This document shows positions 8,622 to 15,163 of a DNA stretch of 37,837 nucleotides, one piece after another. The notes below the pieces were generated by a model that saw nothing but the letters and a program-made list of their open reading frames with translations, ran no database searches and was not told the DNA's origin. The position numbers and the translations under genes were made by a program. This DNA is from a virus. Position 1 is the stretch's first letter, and each line of letters opens with the position of its first letter. The DNA is taken from the IMG/VR virus record IMGVR_UViG_3300025641_000023, positions 1-37,837 of that record; one strand, given 5' to 3'.

Positions 8622-8840
8622 TTATGAATTTGCCTTGCGTTCTTGTTTCAGCTTCTGCTCTCGTTTCTTACACCAAGCGTCGGTATTGACACCGTTGTGC
8701 TTATCAGTCCAAGTCCCGAAAGAGTTTAGCTGCTTTACTGCCGATAGTCCACATTCGTTGCAGACTACCTCTCTAGTGTCGCTACTGACGAATCGTTCCT
8801 CAGTATGTCCTGCTTCACATTTAAAGTCGAACAAAGGCAC
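8622..8840 (-). CDS. FmdB-type zinc ribbon protein
   Basis: 72 residues. MPLFDFKCEAGHTEERFV with Cys8 and His12, then VVCNECGLSAVKQL (CxxC at about 27-30), is the FmdB-family zinc ribbon arrangement. The C-terminal half is basic and helical (KKREQKLKQERK). The start is GTG at 8840, overlapping the stop of the 81-residue gene (TAGTG). FmdB-like ribbons are annotated as putative regulators. Its place between the second late promoter and the scaffold gene suggests a late accessory or regulatory role. Confidence 0.75.
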   Translation of the reverse strand: MPLFDFKCEAGHTEERFVSSDTREVVCNECGLSAVKQLNSFGTWTDKHNGVNTDAWCKKREQKLKQERKANS

Positions 8841-9085
8841 TACTCTGTGCCTAAGTCGTCGTATGCGTTACGGACTTGCTCTTCTAGGTTTAGCAACGTA
8901 GCAATGACATAGAGTTGTCCCTTCCTAAAGAAGAGGTCTTGTTCATTCTTCGATGCTTCAACTGAATCAATACCTTTAGCATTTGTTTCTAAGTCCTCAG
9001 TCAGTGTCTTCCAACCATCTGTACGGAACATAGAAAGCATTTCTTCGTAGTATTGTTCTAATTCTTTGTTTGTTTCTTCAATCAT
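8840..9085 (-). CDS. Small acidic helical protein (81 aa)
   Basis: 81 residues, starting MIEETNKELEQYYEEMLSMF, acidic and apparently all-helical, with no cysteines. It is the first gene behind the second late promoter (9189-9217) and has AAGGAG ten bases before the ATG. Similar short helical proteins precede scaffold genes in marine podoviruses. The function is unknown. Confidence 0.7.
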   Translation of the reverse strand: MIEETNKELEQYYEEMLSMFRTDGWKTLTEDLETNAKGIDSVEASKNEQDLFFRKGQLYVIATLLNLEEQVRNAYDDLGTE

Positions 9086-9175
9086 TTAACTGTTTCTCCT
9101 TCTAAAGGACAGTTTGTTATAAGTAGGAGTATATCTATAAGTATACCCAAGTAGTAAATAAGTAAACATTAAAGT

Positions 9176-9187
9176 ATACTATAGTAT
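9176..9187. promoter_or_regulatory. Operator-like dyad at second late promoter
   Basis: Perfect 12-bp palindrome atactatagtat, one base downstream of the minus-strand -10 (9189-9194), so it covers the predicted transcription start. The same 12-mer occupies the same position at the first late promoter (14267-14278), and a one-step variant occupies it at the replication promoter (19020-19031). Confidence 0.7.
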
Positions 9188-9188
9188 T

Positions 9189-9217
9189 ATTATAACATAC
9201 TTTTAATCAAAAGTCAA
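9189..9217 (-). promoter_or_regulatory. Second late promoter, sigma-70 type
   Basis: On the minus strand TTGACT (9217-9212), a 17-bp spacer, then TATAAT (9194-9189). About 60 bp of surrounding sequence is nearly the same as at the first late promoter, including aaagctt before the -35 and the dyad after the -10. It would drive the 81-residue gene, zinc ribbon, scaffold and capsid. The 144 bases 9086-9229 are otherwise AT-rich and non-coding. Confidence 0.85.
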
Positions 9218-9229
9218 GCTTTATTTTAC

Positions 9230-9346
9230 TTATTTGTAGCTACCTACTGTCATCTTGTTCTTTTTGTTCTTAGCTGCACGTCCGCCACGCTTAGGTTTAG
9301 CAGGACAAGACTTTGTTTTCTTTTTACATCCGCCTTTCTTCATCAT
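9230..9346 (-). CDS. Very small basic Cys-containing protein (38 aa)
   Basis: A 38-residue ORF, MMKKGGCKKKTKSCPAKP at the N-terminus, then KRGGRAAKNKKNK, with about one third Lys/Arg and two cysteines. The ribosome site AGAGGAAG is formed by the last codons and stop of the upstream 85-residue gene, five bases from the ATG, which supports translation. It resembles protamine-like or nucleic-acid-binding tails. It is the last gene before the second late promoter. No family is recognised. Confidence 0.6.
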   Translation of the reverse strand: MMKKGGCKKKTKSCPAKPKRGGRAAKNKKNKMTVGSYK

Positions 9347-9348
9347 AA

Positions 9349-9606
9349 CTACTTCCTCTTAGACTTAGCGCCAGAACATTTCCAACGCTTACGTGATAAG
9401 TTGTTAGGTGTATTAGGGTCGTTCTGCTTCTTCTTAGGTAAGCCTTTCTTAATGCCTAGACTTCTGGCACAGTAGCTGTCGCCTTTGGAAGTCCCCGCTC
9501 TTACACGGGAACCTCCGTCCTTAGCTTTGCCTGCCTGTCCGTAGGAAACTTTCTTACCAGAGGAAGTGACCTTAACCTTTGCTTTTCCCTTTCTTGGTGT
9601 CGCCAT
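9349..9606 (-). CDS. Small basic protein (85 aa)
   Basis: 85 residues, MATPRKGKAKVKVTSSGKK at the N-terminus, strongly basic. The C-terminal half, with GTSKGDSYCARSLGIKKG and DPNTPNNLSRKRWKC, has a pattern I associate with small conserved proteins of marine phages. Two cysteines could bind metal or form a disulfide. It lies between portal and scaffold genes and overlaps the 46-residue gene by 35 bases in another frame. Perhaps a minor head or DNA-binding protein; unproven. Confidence 0.7.
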   Translation of the reverse strand: MATPRKGKAKVKVTSSGKKVSYGQAGKAKDGGSRVRAGTSKGDSYCARSLGIKKGLPKKKQNDPNTPNNLSRKRWKCSGAKSKRK

Positions 9607-9712
9607 TCCTTACTTCCTCTTTTTTCTCTAGTTTCTCAATCCTTTCAGCTAAGGTCGCAAAGGAAGCGTTAAGTTCTTTTAGTACGTTGTTAAACTGGTG
9701 TTGTGAAATCAT
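9572..9712 (-). CDS. Very small coiled-coil protein (46 aa)
   Basis: A 46-residue ORF in an ATGA overlap with the portal stop. It reads MISQHQFNNVLKELNASF, then ATLAERIEKLEKKEE, a short coiled coil with leucine/isoleucine heptads, and ends basic (DTKKGKSKG). The overlap implies translational coupling to the portal gene. The downstream 85-residue gene starts 35 bases before its stop. Function unknown. Confidence 0.55.
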   Translation of the reverse strand: MISQHQFNNVLKELNASFATLAERIEKLEKKEEVRNGDTKKGKSKG

Positions 9713-11748
9713 TGTGGCAATTGTCCTTGTGGAGGTTGCATCATTGGTGGTTGTGGTTGTGGCTGCGCTTGAGGTCTCGGTTGTGCTTGAGGCGCTCTCT
9801 GCTGAACCGCTCCTTCTTTAGAAGCTATTTGACGTTCCTTTAACATTTGGTCAGAGATACGTAATCGTTTCTCAAACTCTTTGTCGTCTGCGTCTCCTGC
9901 CTGTAGGTTAGCTGTAACAGCCTTAATACGGTCAATCTCAAGCTCCTGTGGTACGGCCTGTGCTTCAGCCATAGCTTTAGCAGCTCGTGCTTCGGACTCT
10001 TTAGCCTGTCCATTAAGAGCATTAGTCTGTGACGTTTGGAACTCAGCTTGCTGTGCTTGAGCCGCTTGCTGTGCCTTCTGTGCTTCTGGATTAGGCTGAT
10101 TAGCTTGGTCGAGCTTGGCAATCAGTTCTTCACGGTTAGCTAGGCTCATGTTGTCCACAATGGACTTAATTAGCTCAGGGTACATCGGTGTTTCCGGTGA
10201 CATAGTCTGTAGGAGCTGTACAAGCTGTGTAACTTCGTACTCACGGGCAATAACGCCTAGAGAGCTAGATACTTCAAACTTGTAGTCAGCTACTGGGAAC
10301 TTCTCAGGCTCAAACTGCATATAGCGATGAGCTGCCTTAGTAATAAACGGTATGACAAAGGACTCTTGGAAGTTAATCAAAGTGCGCTTGTGACGCTTAA
10401 TGATAGCTCCTAAACCCATGGAGATGCCTGCTGCTGTACTTTCTCCGTTTACAGAGCCTGCGATACCCGCTGAGTCTATAGCGCCTGTAGCAGTCTGTAC
10501 CATGCGTTGTAGCTCTGCTGCCTGAGTAAAGGTAATCTGACTTACCTGACCAAAGTTAAATGGCTGTAAAACTTCAGCAGGATTACCGTTAGTAAGAATA
10601 ACCTTACCTGCACGTACCTCTGGCTTAGAGCCTCTAGGCATACGAGAAGCGTCCATTGCAAGCATAGGGTGTACAGTTAGTGCTAAGGCATCAATACGAG
10701 CGCGTAGTTCTGCGTCTAACGCCTTCTGAGAGTTATACCCTTTCTCACATACTCCTCGGCCCCAGAAACGGCTAGGAACGACATCCCAAGGGAATGCTAC
10801 GATAGGACGGTCACCCATCATGTAAGGATTAACTTCAGCTTTAAGTAAAGTACCACCATCAGCGATAACAACAATAGCTTCAACGTAGTAGCTGTCGTCT
10901 CCTTCCTCTTCCTCAGTCAAGGTTACTGCTTCTTCCTCTGCATCGGGGTCAGCCTGTGCTTCTTCAAGCAAGTGACGAGGAACTAAACCGTAGTACTTAG
11001 TAAGACGTACTTTATCGTCGTCATAGACAGTAGTAATGTCGTGGTCAGGCTCAATGTCAAAGTCTGGAGCCGCAGTACCTACGTCAGCCTCACGATAGAC
11101 ACCCTCTTCCTGTAACTGTGTTACAACGTGCTTGGAAACAAACTCATCAATAGCCACACCTAGCGCACTTTCAACGGAAGTCGCTACAGGGTCAATAAGG
11201 AAGTTCTGAGGCATGACAGGATTCAGCTTAACGCAGGTTCTGTCCTCAATTGTGACACCAACTGCTGTTAATTCACCACCCATGACAGGCTGTGTAGCAG
11301 GTTTCATCTCTTTTTCGGTAGTTAGCTCAATTTCACCAATACCAGTGCCAAAAACAGCAGCATTAATCAAACATTCAGCTACATTTTTACGTATCATGTT
11401 GCGTTTAAAGTCGGCTTCTAGGCCATTACGCAACATCATAATGTCAGCAGTTTCTGTATCAGCAGCATCATCACGAATGTCGAACCATTTTCCACGTCCA
11501 AAGGTCGCTTCTTCCAGTTCTGCTACGGATGACTCCACAGCTTGTTGTAAAGCAGGAGAAATAATCTTAGAACGCTCAGATTGACGTGTTTTGTCCTCTG
11601 ATGCCCAGTGTCCACGCCATAGGCGGTAGTACTCATCAAACTTCTCGGAGTAGTTGGCTTCAAAATGGTCACGCCAGTCTTGACATTTGTTGTCTACCCA
11701 CCCCTCTAGGGATTCAAAGCTGTAATCATCGTCTTGATTGTCAAACAT
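9709..11748 (-). CDS. Portal (head-tail connector) protein
   Basis: 679 residues. The N-terminal region (WVDNKCQDWRDHFEANYSEK, FDEYYRLWRGHWASEDKTR, SKIISPALQQAVESSVAELE) is typical of podovirus portals. The middle holds a conserved helical core (YNSQKALDAELRARIDALAL; AGIAGSVNGESTAAGIS) and the C-terminus is Gln/Ala-rich helix ending in a Pro/Gln tail. The portal forms the dodecameric ring at one vertex, through which terminase packages DNA. It follows the terminase by two bases. The length suits a portal with a long barrel. Confidence 0.88.
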   Translation of the reverse strand: MFDNQDDDYSFESLEGWVDNKCQDWRDHFEANYSEKFDEYYRLWRGHWASEDKTRQSERSKIISPALQQAVESSVAELEEATFGRGKWFDIRDDAADTETADIMMLRNGLEADFKRNMIRKNVAECLINAAVFGTGIGEIELTTEKEMKPATQPVMGGELTAVGVTIEDRTCVKLNPVMPQNFLIDPVATSVESALGVAIDEFVSKHVVTQLQEEGVYREADVGTAAPDFDIEPDHDITTVYDDDKVRLTKYYGLVPRHLLEEAQADPDAEEEAVTLTEEEEGDDSYYVEAIVVIADGGTLLKAEVNPYMMGDRPIVAFPWDVVPSRFWGRGVCEKGYNSQKALDAELRARIDALALTVHPMLAMDASRMPRGSKPEVRAGKVILTNGNPAEVLQPFNFGQVSQITFTQAAELQRMVQTATGAIDSAGIAGSVNGESTAAGISMGLGAIIKRHKRTLINFQESFVIPFITKAAHRYMQFEPEKFPVADYKFEVSSSLGVIAREYEVTQLVQLLQTMSPETPMYPELIKSIVDNMSLANREELIAKLDQANQPNPEAQKAQQAAQAQQAEFQTSQTNALNGQAKESEARAAKAMAEAQAVPQELEIDRIKAVTANLQAGDADDKEFEKRLRISDQMLKERQIASKEGAVQQRAPQAQPRPQAQPQPQPPMMQPPQGQLPQ

Positions 11749-11750
11749 AG

Positions 11751-13004
11751 TTAATACCCTGCATAAAAGTCAGTGAGTTCATATTCTTCTTCCTCGTAGT
11801 CGATAGCGTAAGCAACCTGAGCCAACTGGTCAATGTATGCCAACGCATCAATTAAATCATCATGTACTAGTTTATTAGGGAACTGGAACAGCTCATCTAG
11901 GAAAGGAGCATTCCATTCACCCTTGTTAAGTTTAATCTTGCCGTGTTCAAAGCGACCTTGTAAGGCCCACACGATACGGTCAATCTTACGTTTGTTACCG
12001 TGGGTAAGCTCCTCGATACGGAAGAACCTTTGATTCTTTTTCATTATGTCATTCAAGTAGGGGTAGACAGCATTCTTCAATGCACCTTTCTCAATCCCTA
12101 CTGCGACTGGTTGGTAGTCCCTGACGGCCTCGAAGATTTTCCTTGCTGTCTTTTCGACTCCCCATCTACCGTGGATGATGTCTGCGACCCACCAACCTTC
12201 CGTACCTGCTTTAACCACCGCAATTGCCGTTTGGTCAAGTCTGTTTGTTTTAGTTGTAGCTTTTTCAACTTCTGCGAATCCTGCCAAATCGACTGCTATA
12301 TAGAACTGACCTTCATCAGGTTCTTCCTCACAGAACTTAACGTGTTCCTCCTTAAAGAGTTCACCACCGGCTGCCTCAAAGGATGCCATGAACTCCTGTC
12401 GGAAGGAGAAGGCAGACATGGACTTCTTAGCCGCATCAATCTCCTCAGGGTCGATTAGAGGGTTATCAAAGCTAGTGAAGTGGTATCCTGCCCAATCAGG
12501 GTCGTTAGCTATGTTAGCGTACTGATGGAGGTCGTAGAAGTGATTACGTCCCATTGGTGTACCGATAAACATGGCTGAACCCTTTTGGTCAGCGAGAGCA
12601 GGGCGTAGGATTTGCTCCCACACCTCCGGCTTCATATCTGCGTACTCATCCATTACTAGGAACTTAAGGGAGACACCACGCATGGTTTCAGGCCTGTCAG
12701 CACCTTTGAGTGCGATTGTAGCACCATTCACCAGTTTAAGTTGTAGGTTGTTGACGTGACTGGACGCAATGACAGGTGAGCCAATCTCTAGCAAGGACTG
12801 CCACATAATGTCCCTAGCCTGCCCCTGTGTAGGTGCTACGTAGAAGACATGACCCTTAGTCGTACCCAAGGCTTCAATGATTAACTTCCACGCTGCTAGT
12901 CTGGACTTACCTGTTCGTCGTCCTGCTGCTATGACTTGGAAACGCTTATTGTCCGCCCATACTTCCTGCTGCCATGGCAATAGTTCTACTTTTAAGTCAG
13001 TCAT
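11751..13004 (-). CDS. terL: Terminase large subunit
   Basis: 417 residues. Walker A is VIAAGRRTGKSRLAAWK (about 24-40). Walker B is LKFLVMDEYADM (around 130). The RNase H-like nuclease domain begins near FYIAVDLAGFAEVEK and includes the late acidic motif HDDLIDALAYIDQ near the C-terminus. The ATPase drives DNA into the head and the nuclease cuts concatemers. It directly precedes the portal gene. All core motifs are present. Confidence 0.95.
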   Translation of the reverse strand: MTDLKVELLPWQQEVWADNKRFQVIAAGRRTGKSRLAAWKLIIEALGTTKGHVFYVAPTQGQARDIMWQSLLEIGSPVIASSHVNNLQLKLVNGATIALKGADRPETMRGVSLKFLVMDEYADMKPEVWEQILRPALADQKGSAMFIGTPMGRNHFYDLHQYANIANDPDWAGYHFTSFDNPLIDPEEIDAAKKSMSAFSFRQEFMASFEAAGGELFKEEHVKFCEEEPDEGQFYIAVDLAGFAEVEKATTKTNRLDQTAIAVVKAGTEGWWVADIIHGRWGVEKTARKIFEAVRDYQPVAVGIEKGALKNAVYPYLNDIMKKNQRFFRIEELTHGNKRKIDRIVWALQGRFEHGKIKLNKGEWNAPFLDELFQFPNKLVHDDLIDALAYIDQLAQVAYAIDYEEEEYELTDFYAGY

Positions 13005-13006
13005 GG

Positions 13007-13351
13007 TTATACAAAGTTGTTCATGGATGCAATAGCAGGATACATCTCAAAGGTGACTATAACGGACATATTATTTCCTGATGCTAAGGCTTTAATCTGG
13101 TCATTCTCTGTAAGGACAAAATCTAACTGGTCAAAGGACTTTGTTTCTCCCGTACTAAATGAAGCTCCGTTAAGGAAAGGTACGTCAACGCTCTGACTAT
13201 TGTCGTGCCACTTCACACTTCCTGCTATGTTGTTACTTCCGTTGTTGGACATATGGATTAGTTTGATGTCACAGTGCATCCCCTTGGGGACAGTAAACAA
13301 AGTAGTCTCTGTGTTAGCTACTAATGCTCTACCTACAGTAAATTTTCTCAT
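13007..13351 (-). CDS. Small beta-rich virion-like protein (114 aa)
   Basis: 114 residues, MRKFTVGRALVANTETTLFT at the N-terminus, with alternating beta-strand pattern and the segment KGMHCDIKLIHMSNNGSNN. This composition resembles small phage structural or decoration proteins. It sits two bases before the terminase gene and two after the peptidase. Function unknown. Confidence 0.65.
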   Translation of the reverse strand: MRKFTVGRALVANTETTLFTVPKGMHCDIKLIHMSNNGSNNIAGSVKWHDNSQSVDVPFLNGASFSTGETKSFDQLDFVLTENDQIKALASGNNMSVIVTFEMYPAIASMNNFV

Positions 13352-13353
13352 TA

Positions 13354-13722
13354 TTAGTATGTCCAGATTACAGGAACTGAAGTGCGAATATCAACATGAA
13401 CGAAAGACTTAGCCACTCCCACTCCTGTAAACCCAAGGGCGAGTGCGTGTTTGACGATGGTATATCTTTCTGCTCCTGACAATGCCCTAATGTCCGCTGC
13501 AATGCCTTGAGTATGCGTCCCACCACCATTTGCTTTATTTCTCTCGTTTGAATGATTCGTACTGCGGTATCCGCTAGTTATGACAAAAGGAAACCCGCAG
13601 GCTTCCCGTAAGTGGTCGAGCTTCTTTAGGAACTCATCCTGCATTTCATTCTCATCCGTCTCTTGACAGTTGAACTCGCTCAGGGCGAAGTACTTGGGAT
13701 TATATGTCAATGAACTCTCCAT
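13354..13722 (-). CDS. M15-type peptidase, probable endolysin
   Basis: 122 residues from ATG 13722. It has SGYRS, then the zinc-binding motif HTQGIAADIRAL (HxxxxxxD) and FVHVDIRT (HxD) near the C-terminus, the Peptidase_M15 (DD- or LD-carboxypeptidase/endopeptidase) arrangement. It probably cleaves peptidoglycan peptide bonds at lysis and is the only murein hydrolase candidate I see. The frame is open to 13833, but that start would overlap the upstream gene by 134 bases. ATG 13722 leaves a 23-base overlap, keeps the whole domain and has GAAGAG upstream. Confidence 0.85.
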   Translation of the reverse strand: MESSLTYNPKYFALSEFNCQETDENEMQDEFLKKLDHLREACGFPFVITSGYRSTNHSNERNKANGGGTHTQGIAADIRALSGAERYTIVKHALALGFTGVGVAKSFVHVDIRTSVPVIWTY

Positions 13723-14113
13723 CTTCAGCTTGCTCTTCGTTACTGCTTTCGGAGATGACAGTAGTCTCTCCGCCCACTCCGGTAATCGAGATGTTGATTC
13801 CACCTTTACTTCCTCCTGCCTTGTCCTTATCAAAGTAGCTTGCAGGGAGGACTCTATCTATGACTAGCTTCCAAGCCGCTGCCTGATTCTTATGGTCATC
13901 GTTAAGAGCTGCATCAAAGATAGACTCCAACACTCTGGCTGACTTAGGGGACGTTAGCATCCTAGTCTTATATTCGTTGATGATAGCTGCATCACCTTTG
14001 GGACGACCACGGGTTCCTACTGTGCCACGCTTACGGTTGACCATCTCTGACTTAGGTGGCCTCCCTCTGCGCTTAGGTTTATCCTTGACATCGTCGTTTT
14101 TTAAATCTGACAA
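13700..14113 (-). CDS. AT-hook protein, putative small terminase subunit
   Basis: 137 residues. Two AT-hook-like motifs lie near the N-terminus (PKRRGRPPK and GTRGRPKG), followed by a helical region (LTSPKSARVLESIFDAALND, AAWKLVIDRVLP) and an acidic C-terminus (SSNEEQAEDGEF). Position first in the late operon ahead of the large terminase, size, and DNA-binding character point to the small terminase subunit, but no diagnostic motif proves it. The start is TTG at 14113, supported by AAGGAG seven bases upstream; the SD is part of a TACTAAGG leader repeat. Confidence 0.6.
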   Translation of the reverse strand: MSDLKNDDVKDKPKRRGRPPKSEMVNRKRGTVGTRGRPKGDAAIINEYKTRMLTSPKSARVLESIFDAALNDDHKNQAAAWKLVIDRVLPASYFDKDKAGGSKGGINISITGVGGETTVISESSNEEQAEDGEFIDI

Positions 14114-14129
14114 AAAACTACTCCTTAGT

Positions 14130-14141
14130 ATACTTAAGTAT
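14130..14141. promoter_or_regulatory. Operator-like dyad in late leader (proximal to first gene)
   Basis: Perfect 12-bp palindrome atacttaagtat. It has the same half-sites (ATACT...AGTAT) as the promoter dyads, with TA instead of AT at the centre. It lies about 20 bases upstream of the first late gene. Confidence 0.6.
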
Positions 14142-14195
14142 TCTTTGGTGTTCCTTAGTAAATACTCCTTCTACAAACATTAAGCCTTTACCTTA

Positions 14196-14211
14196 GTATA
14201 CTTAAGTATAC
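14196..14211. promoter_or_regulatory. Operator-like dyad in late leader (16 bp)
   Basis: Perfect 16-bp palindrome gtatacttaagtatac containing ATACT-TA-AGTAT at 14198-14209, flanked on both sides by CCTTAGTA. It lies about 65 bases downstream of the expected late start site, so it could be a second protein-binding site or an RNA hairpin. Confidence 0.65.
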
Positions 14212-14266
14212 CTTAGTATGTTTCCTTAGTAGTTGCTGTAGGAGCTTTTCTTTAGTAAATTAAACT

Positions 14267-14308
14267 ATACTATAGTATTATTATAACATATTCTTAGGCA
14301 AATGTCAA
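14267..14308 (-). promoter_or_regulatory. First late promoter with operator-like dyad
   Basis: On the minus strand TTGACA (14308-14303), 17-bp spacer, TATAAT (14285-14280): a perfect consensus sigma-70 promoter. The palindrome atactatagtat (14278-14267) begins one base after the -10 and covers the expected start at about 14273. It would drive the late operon leftward through a leader of about 160 nt. The layout suggests strong host-polymerase transcription held off by a repressor until late, or controlled by a phage factor. Confidence 0.88.
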
Positions 14309-14357
14309 GCTTTATTTTAACTAATTTAGTAAAAGCATTAAAGTAATTACCTTAGTA

Positions 14358-14811
14358 CCCGCACGTACCCGCTTTTGCCCAATAAAATCAATGACTTAGG
14401 CTTACTTATGTATACATGAGATACTTACCTTTAATGTTACTTTTGGTAACCTTTTGTATTGTCTTTTTATTGACTTTTCACTCTTTTTTGTATCTGAGCG
14501 GTTACCGTGACAATCCTGCGCATCCCACGCGCCCCCCCGCCCCCTTGTAAATCTCTAGCATACCGGCAGCCTGATGTCAAATCTAATGGTGACCAAGTAG
14601 TCGATAGTAGTCACGGGAAAACATTAGTAAACCCTTGACAGCACGGGGGTGAGTGTGCTAGCGGGTACCTATTGGCCACAACAATTGACAATAGTAACCA
14701 ACTATGCTAGGCATTCACGGGGATAATAATAGTTGACACGGGTTGTATGTTTGTGGTATTCGCACGCGCCCGCCCTCTCCTTTAACCGTGAAAATAAATT
14801 GAAATAAGGGG
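14358..14811. other. Non-coding region with CACGGG and GC-rich repeats, candidate origin
   Basis: No credible ORF. CACGGG recurs at 14612, 14642, 14716 and 14737, interleaved with three TTGACA hexamers at 14635, 14685 and 14733 (spaced 50 and 48 bases) that lack convincing -10 elements. A GC-rich element beginning cacgcgccc occurs twice (14526-14544 with C7 and C5 runs, and 14763-14775). Iterated short repeats next to AT-rich stretches between divergent operons are where a replication origin would be expected. Inference only. Confidence 0.4.
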
Positions 14812-14839
14812 TTGCACCTATGGATAACATCTGTATAAT
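14812..14839 (+). promoter_or_regulatory. Early promoter candidate
   Basis: TATAAT at 14834-14839 with TTGCAC at 14812-14817, 16-bp spacer. The -10 is perfect and the -35 weak. It faces the early genes and precedes the structured leader. No ATACT dyad is present, unlike the middle/late promoters. Confidence 0.6.
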
Positions 14840-14845
14840 AGACGG

Positions 14846-15163
14846 CAAGCAAGGGGGGAACGGCCTCTCAGATTGATACCTAGCTTCAGCAGTCACCACG
14901 GTGGCTTATAGGCTGAAGACGAGGAGGACAGTCCCCTAAGCTCCCCGCAATAGCGGGTTGAATCTCAGGCTTGTAAGCCGTGGCAATAGCTGAGCAGATA
15001 CCTATCCTAAGCGGGCATTATTGAATAACCTAAGTTGCAACGGGTTAGCCTAGAAAACCTTTCGGGGTATGGTGTAGGGCGTTAAAACCACCGCAATCAC
15101 GGGTTATTCTTTAAAGGGCATTGGTTACAGTGTCTTTTAATGAATAACTAAAAGGGTCAAACA
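14846..15163 (+). ncRNA. Structured leader, candidate non-coding RNA
   Basis: About 320 nt without an ORF between the early promoter and the first early gene. Nested helices are visible: GGGGA (14855-14859) with TCCCC (14932-14936); CCTC (14864-14867) with GAGG (14921-14924); CTTCAGC (14884-14890) with GCTGAAG (14912-14918); and CACC with GGTG (14894-14903). Next come CCCGC-aata-GCGGG (14944-14957) and CTCA (14964-14967) with TGAG (14991-14994), enclosing GGCT/AGCC (14968-14979). It is more GC-rich than the neighbouring intergenic DNA. It does not fit a tRNA, tmRNA, group I intron or RNase P RNA that I can recognise. Confidence 0.5.

Larger units (their letters stand above)
14123..14357. repeat. 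Six copies of CCTTAGTA in the late leader region
   Basis: The octamer CCTTAGTA occurs on the plus strand at 14123, 14153, 14191, 14211, 14224 and 14350. In the late transcript this reads TACTAAGG, five times within the first 150 nt of the leader, and the last one supplies the ribosome site of the first late gene. One copy in the same sense relative to transcription lies in the leader of the ssDNA-binding protein gene (19058-19065). The copies at 14123 and 14191 run into operator-like dyads. Confidence 0.8.

Noticed and set aside
13723-13833. Longer start for the M15 peptidase
   Set aside because: It would overlap the AT-hook gene by 134 bases and adds no domain residues; ATG 13722 has a ribosome site.
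14635-14763. Three TTGACA hexamers as early promoters
   Set aside because: At 16-18 bp spacing the -10 positions read ctagcg, taggca and gtattc, too poor for sigma-70 promoters.
14702-14899. Minus-strand ORF of 65 codons across the early promoter and leader
   Set aside because: No ribosome site, odd composition, and it overlaps the promoter and RNA structure.
14846-15163. tRNA, tmRNA, group I intron or RNase P RNA in the leader
   Set aside because: Some short likenesses (gaggaggacagtcccc; gggttgaatctc) exist, but no cloverleaf, T-loop consensus or conserved intron/RNase P core can be built.
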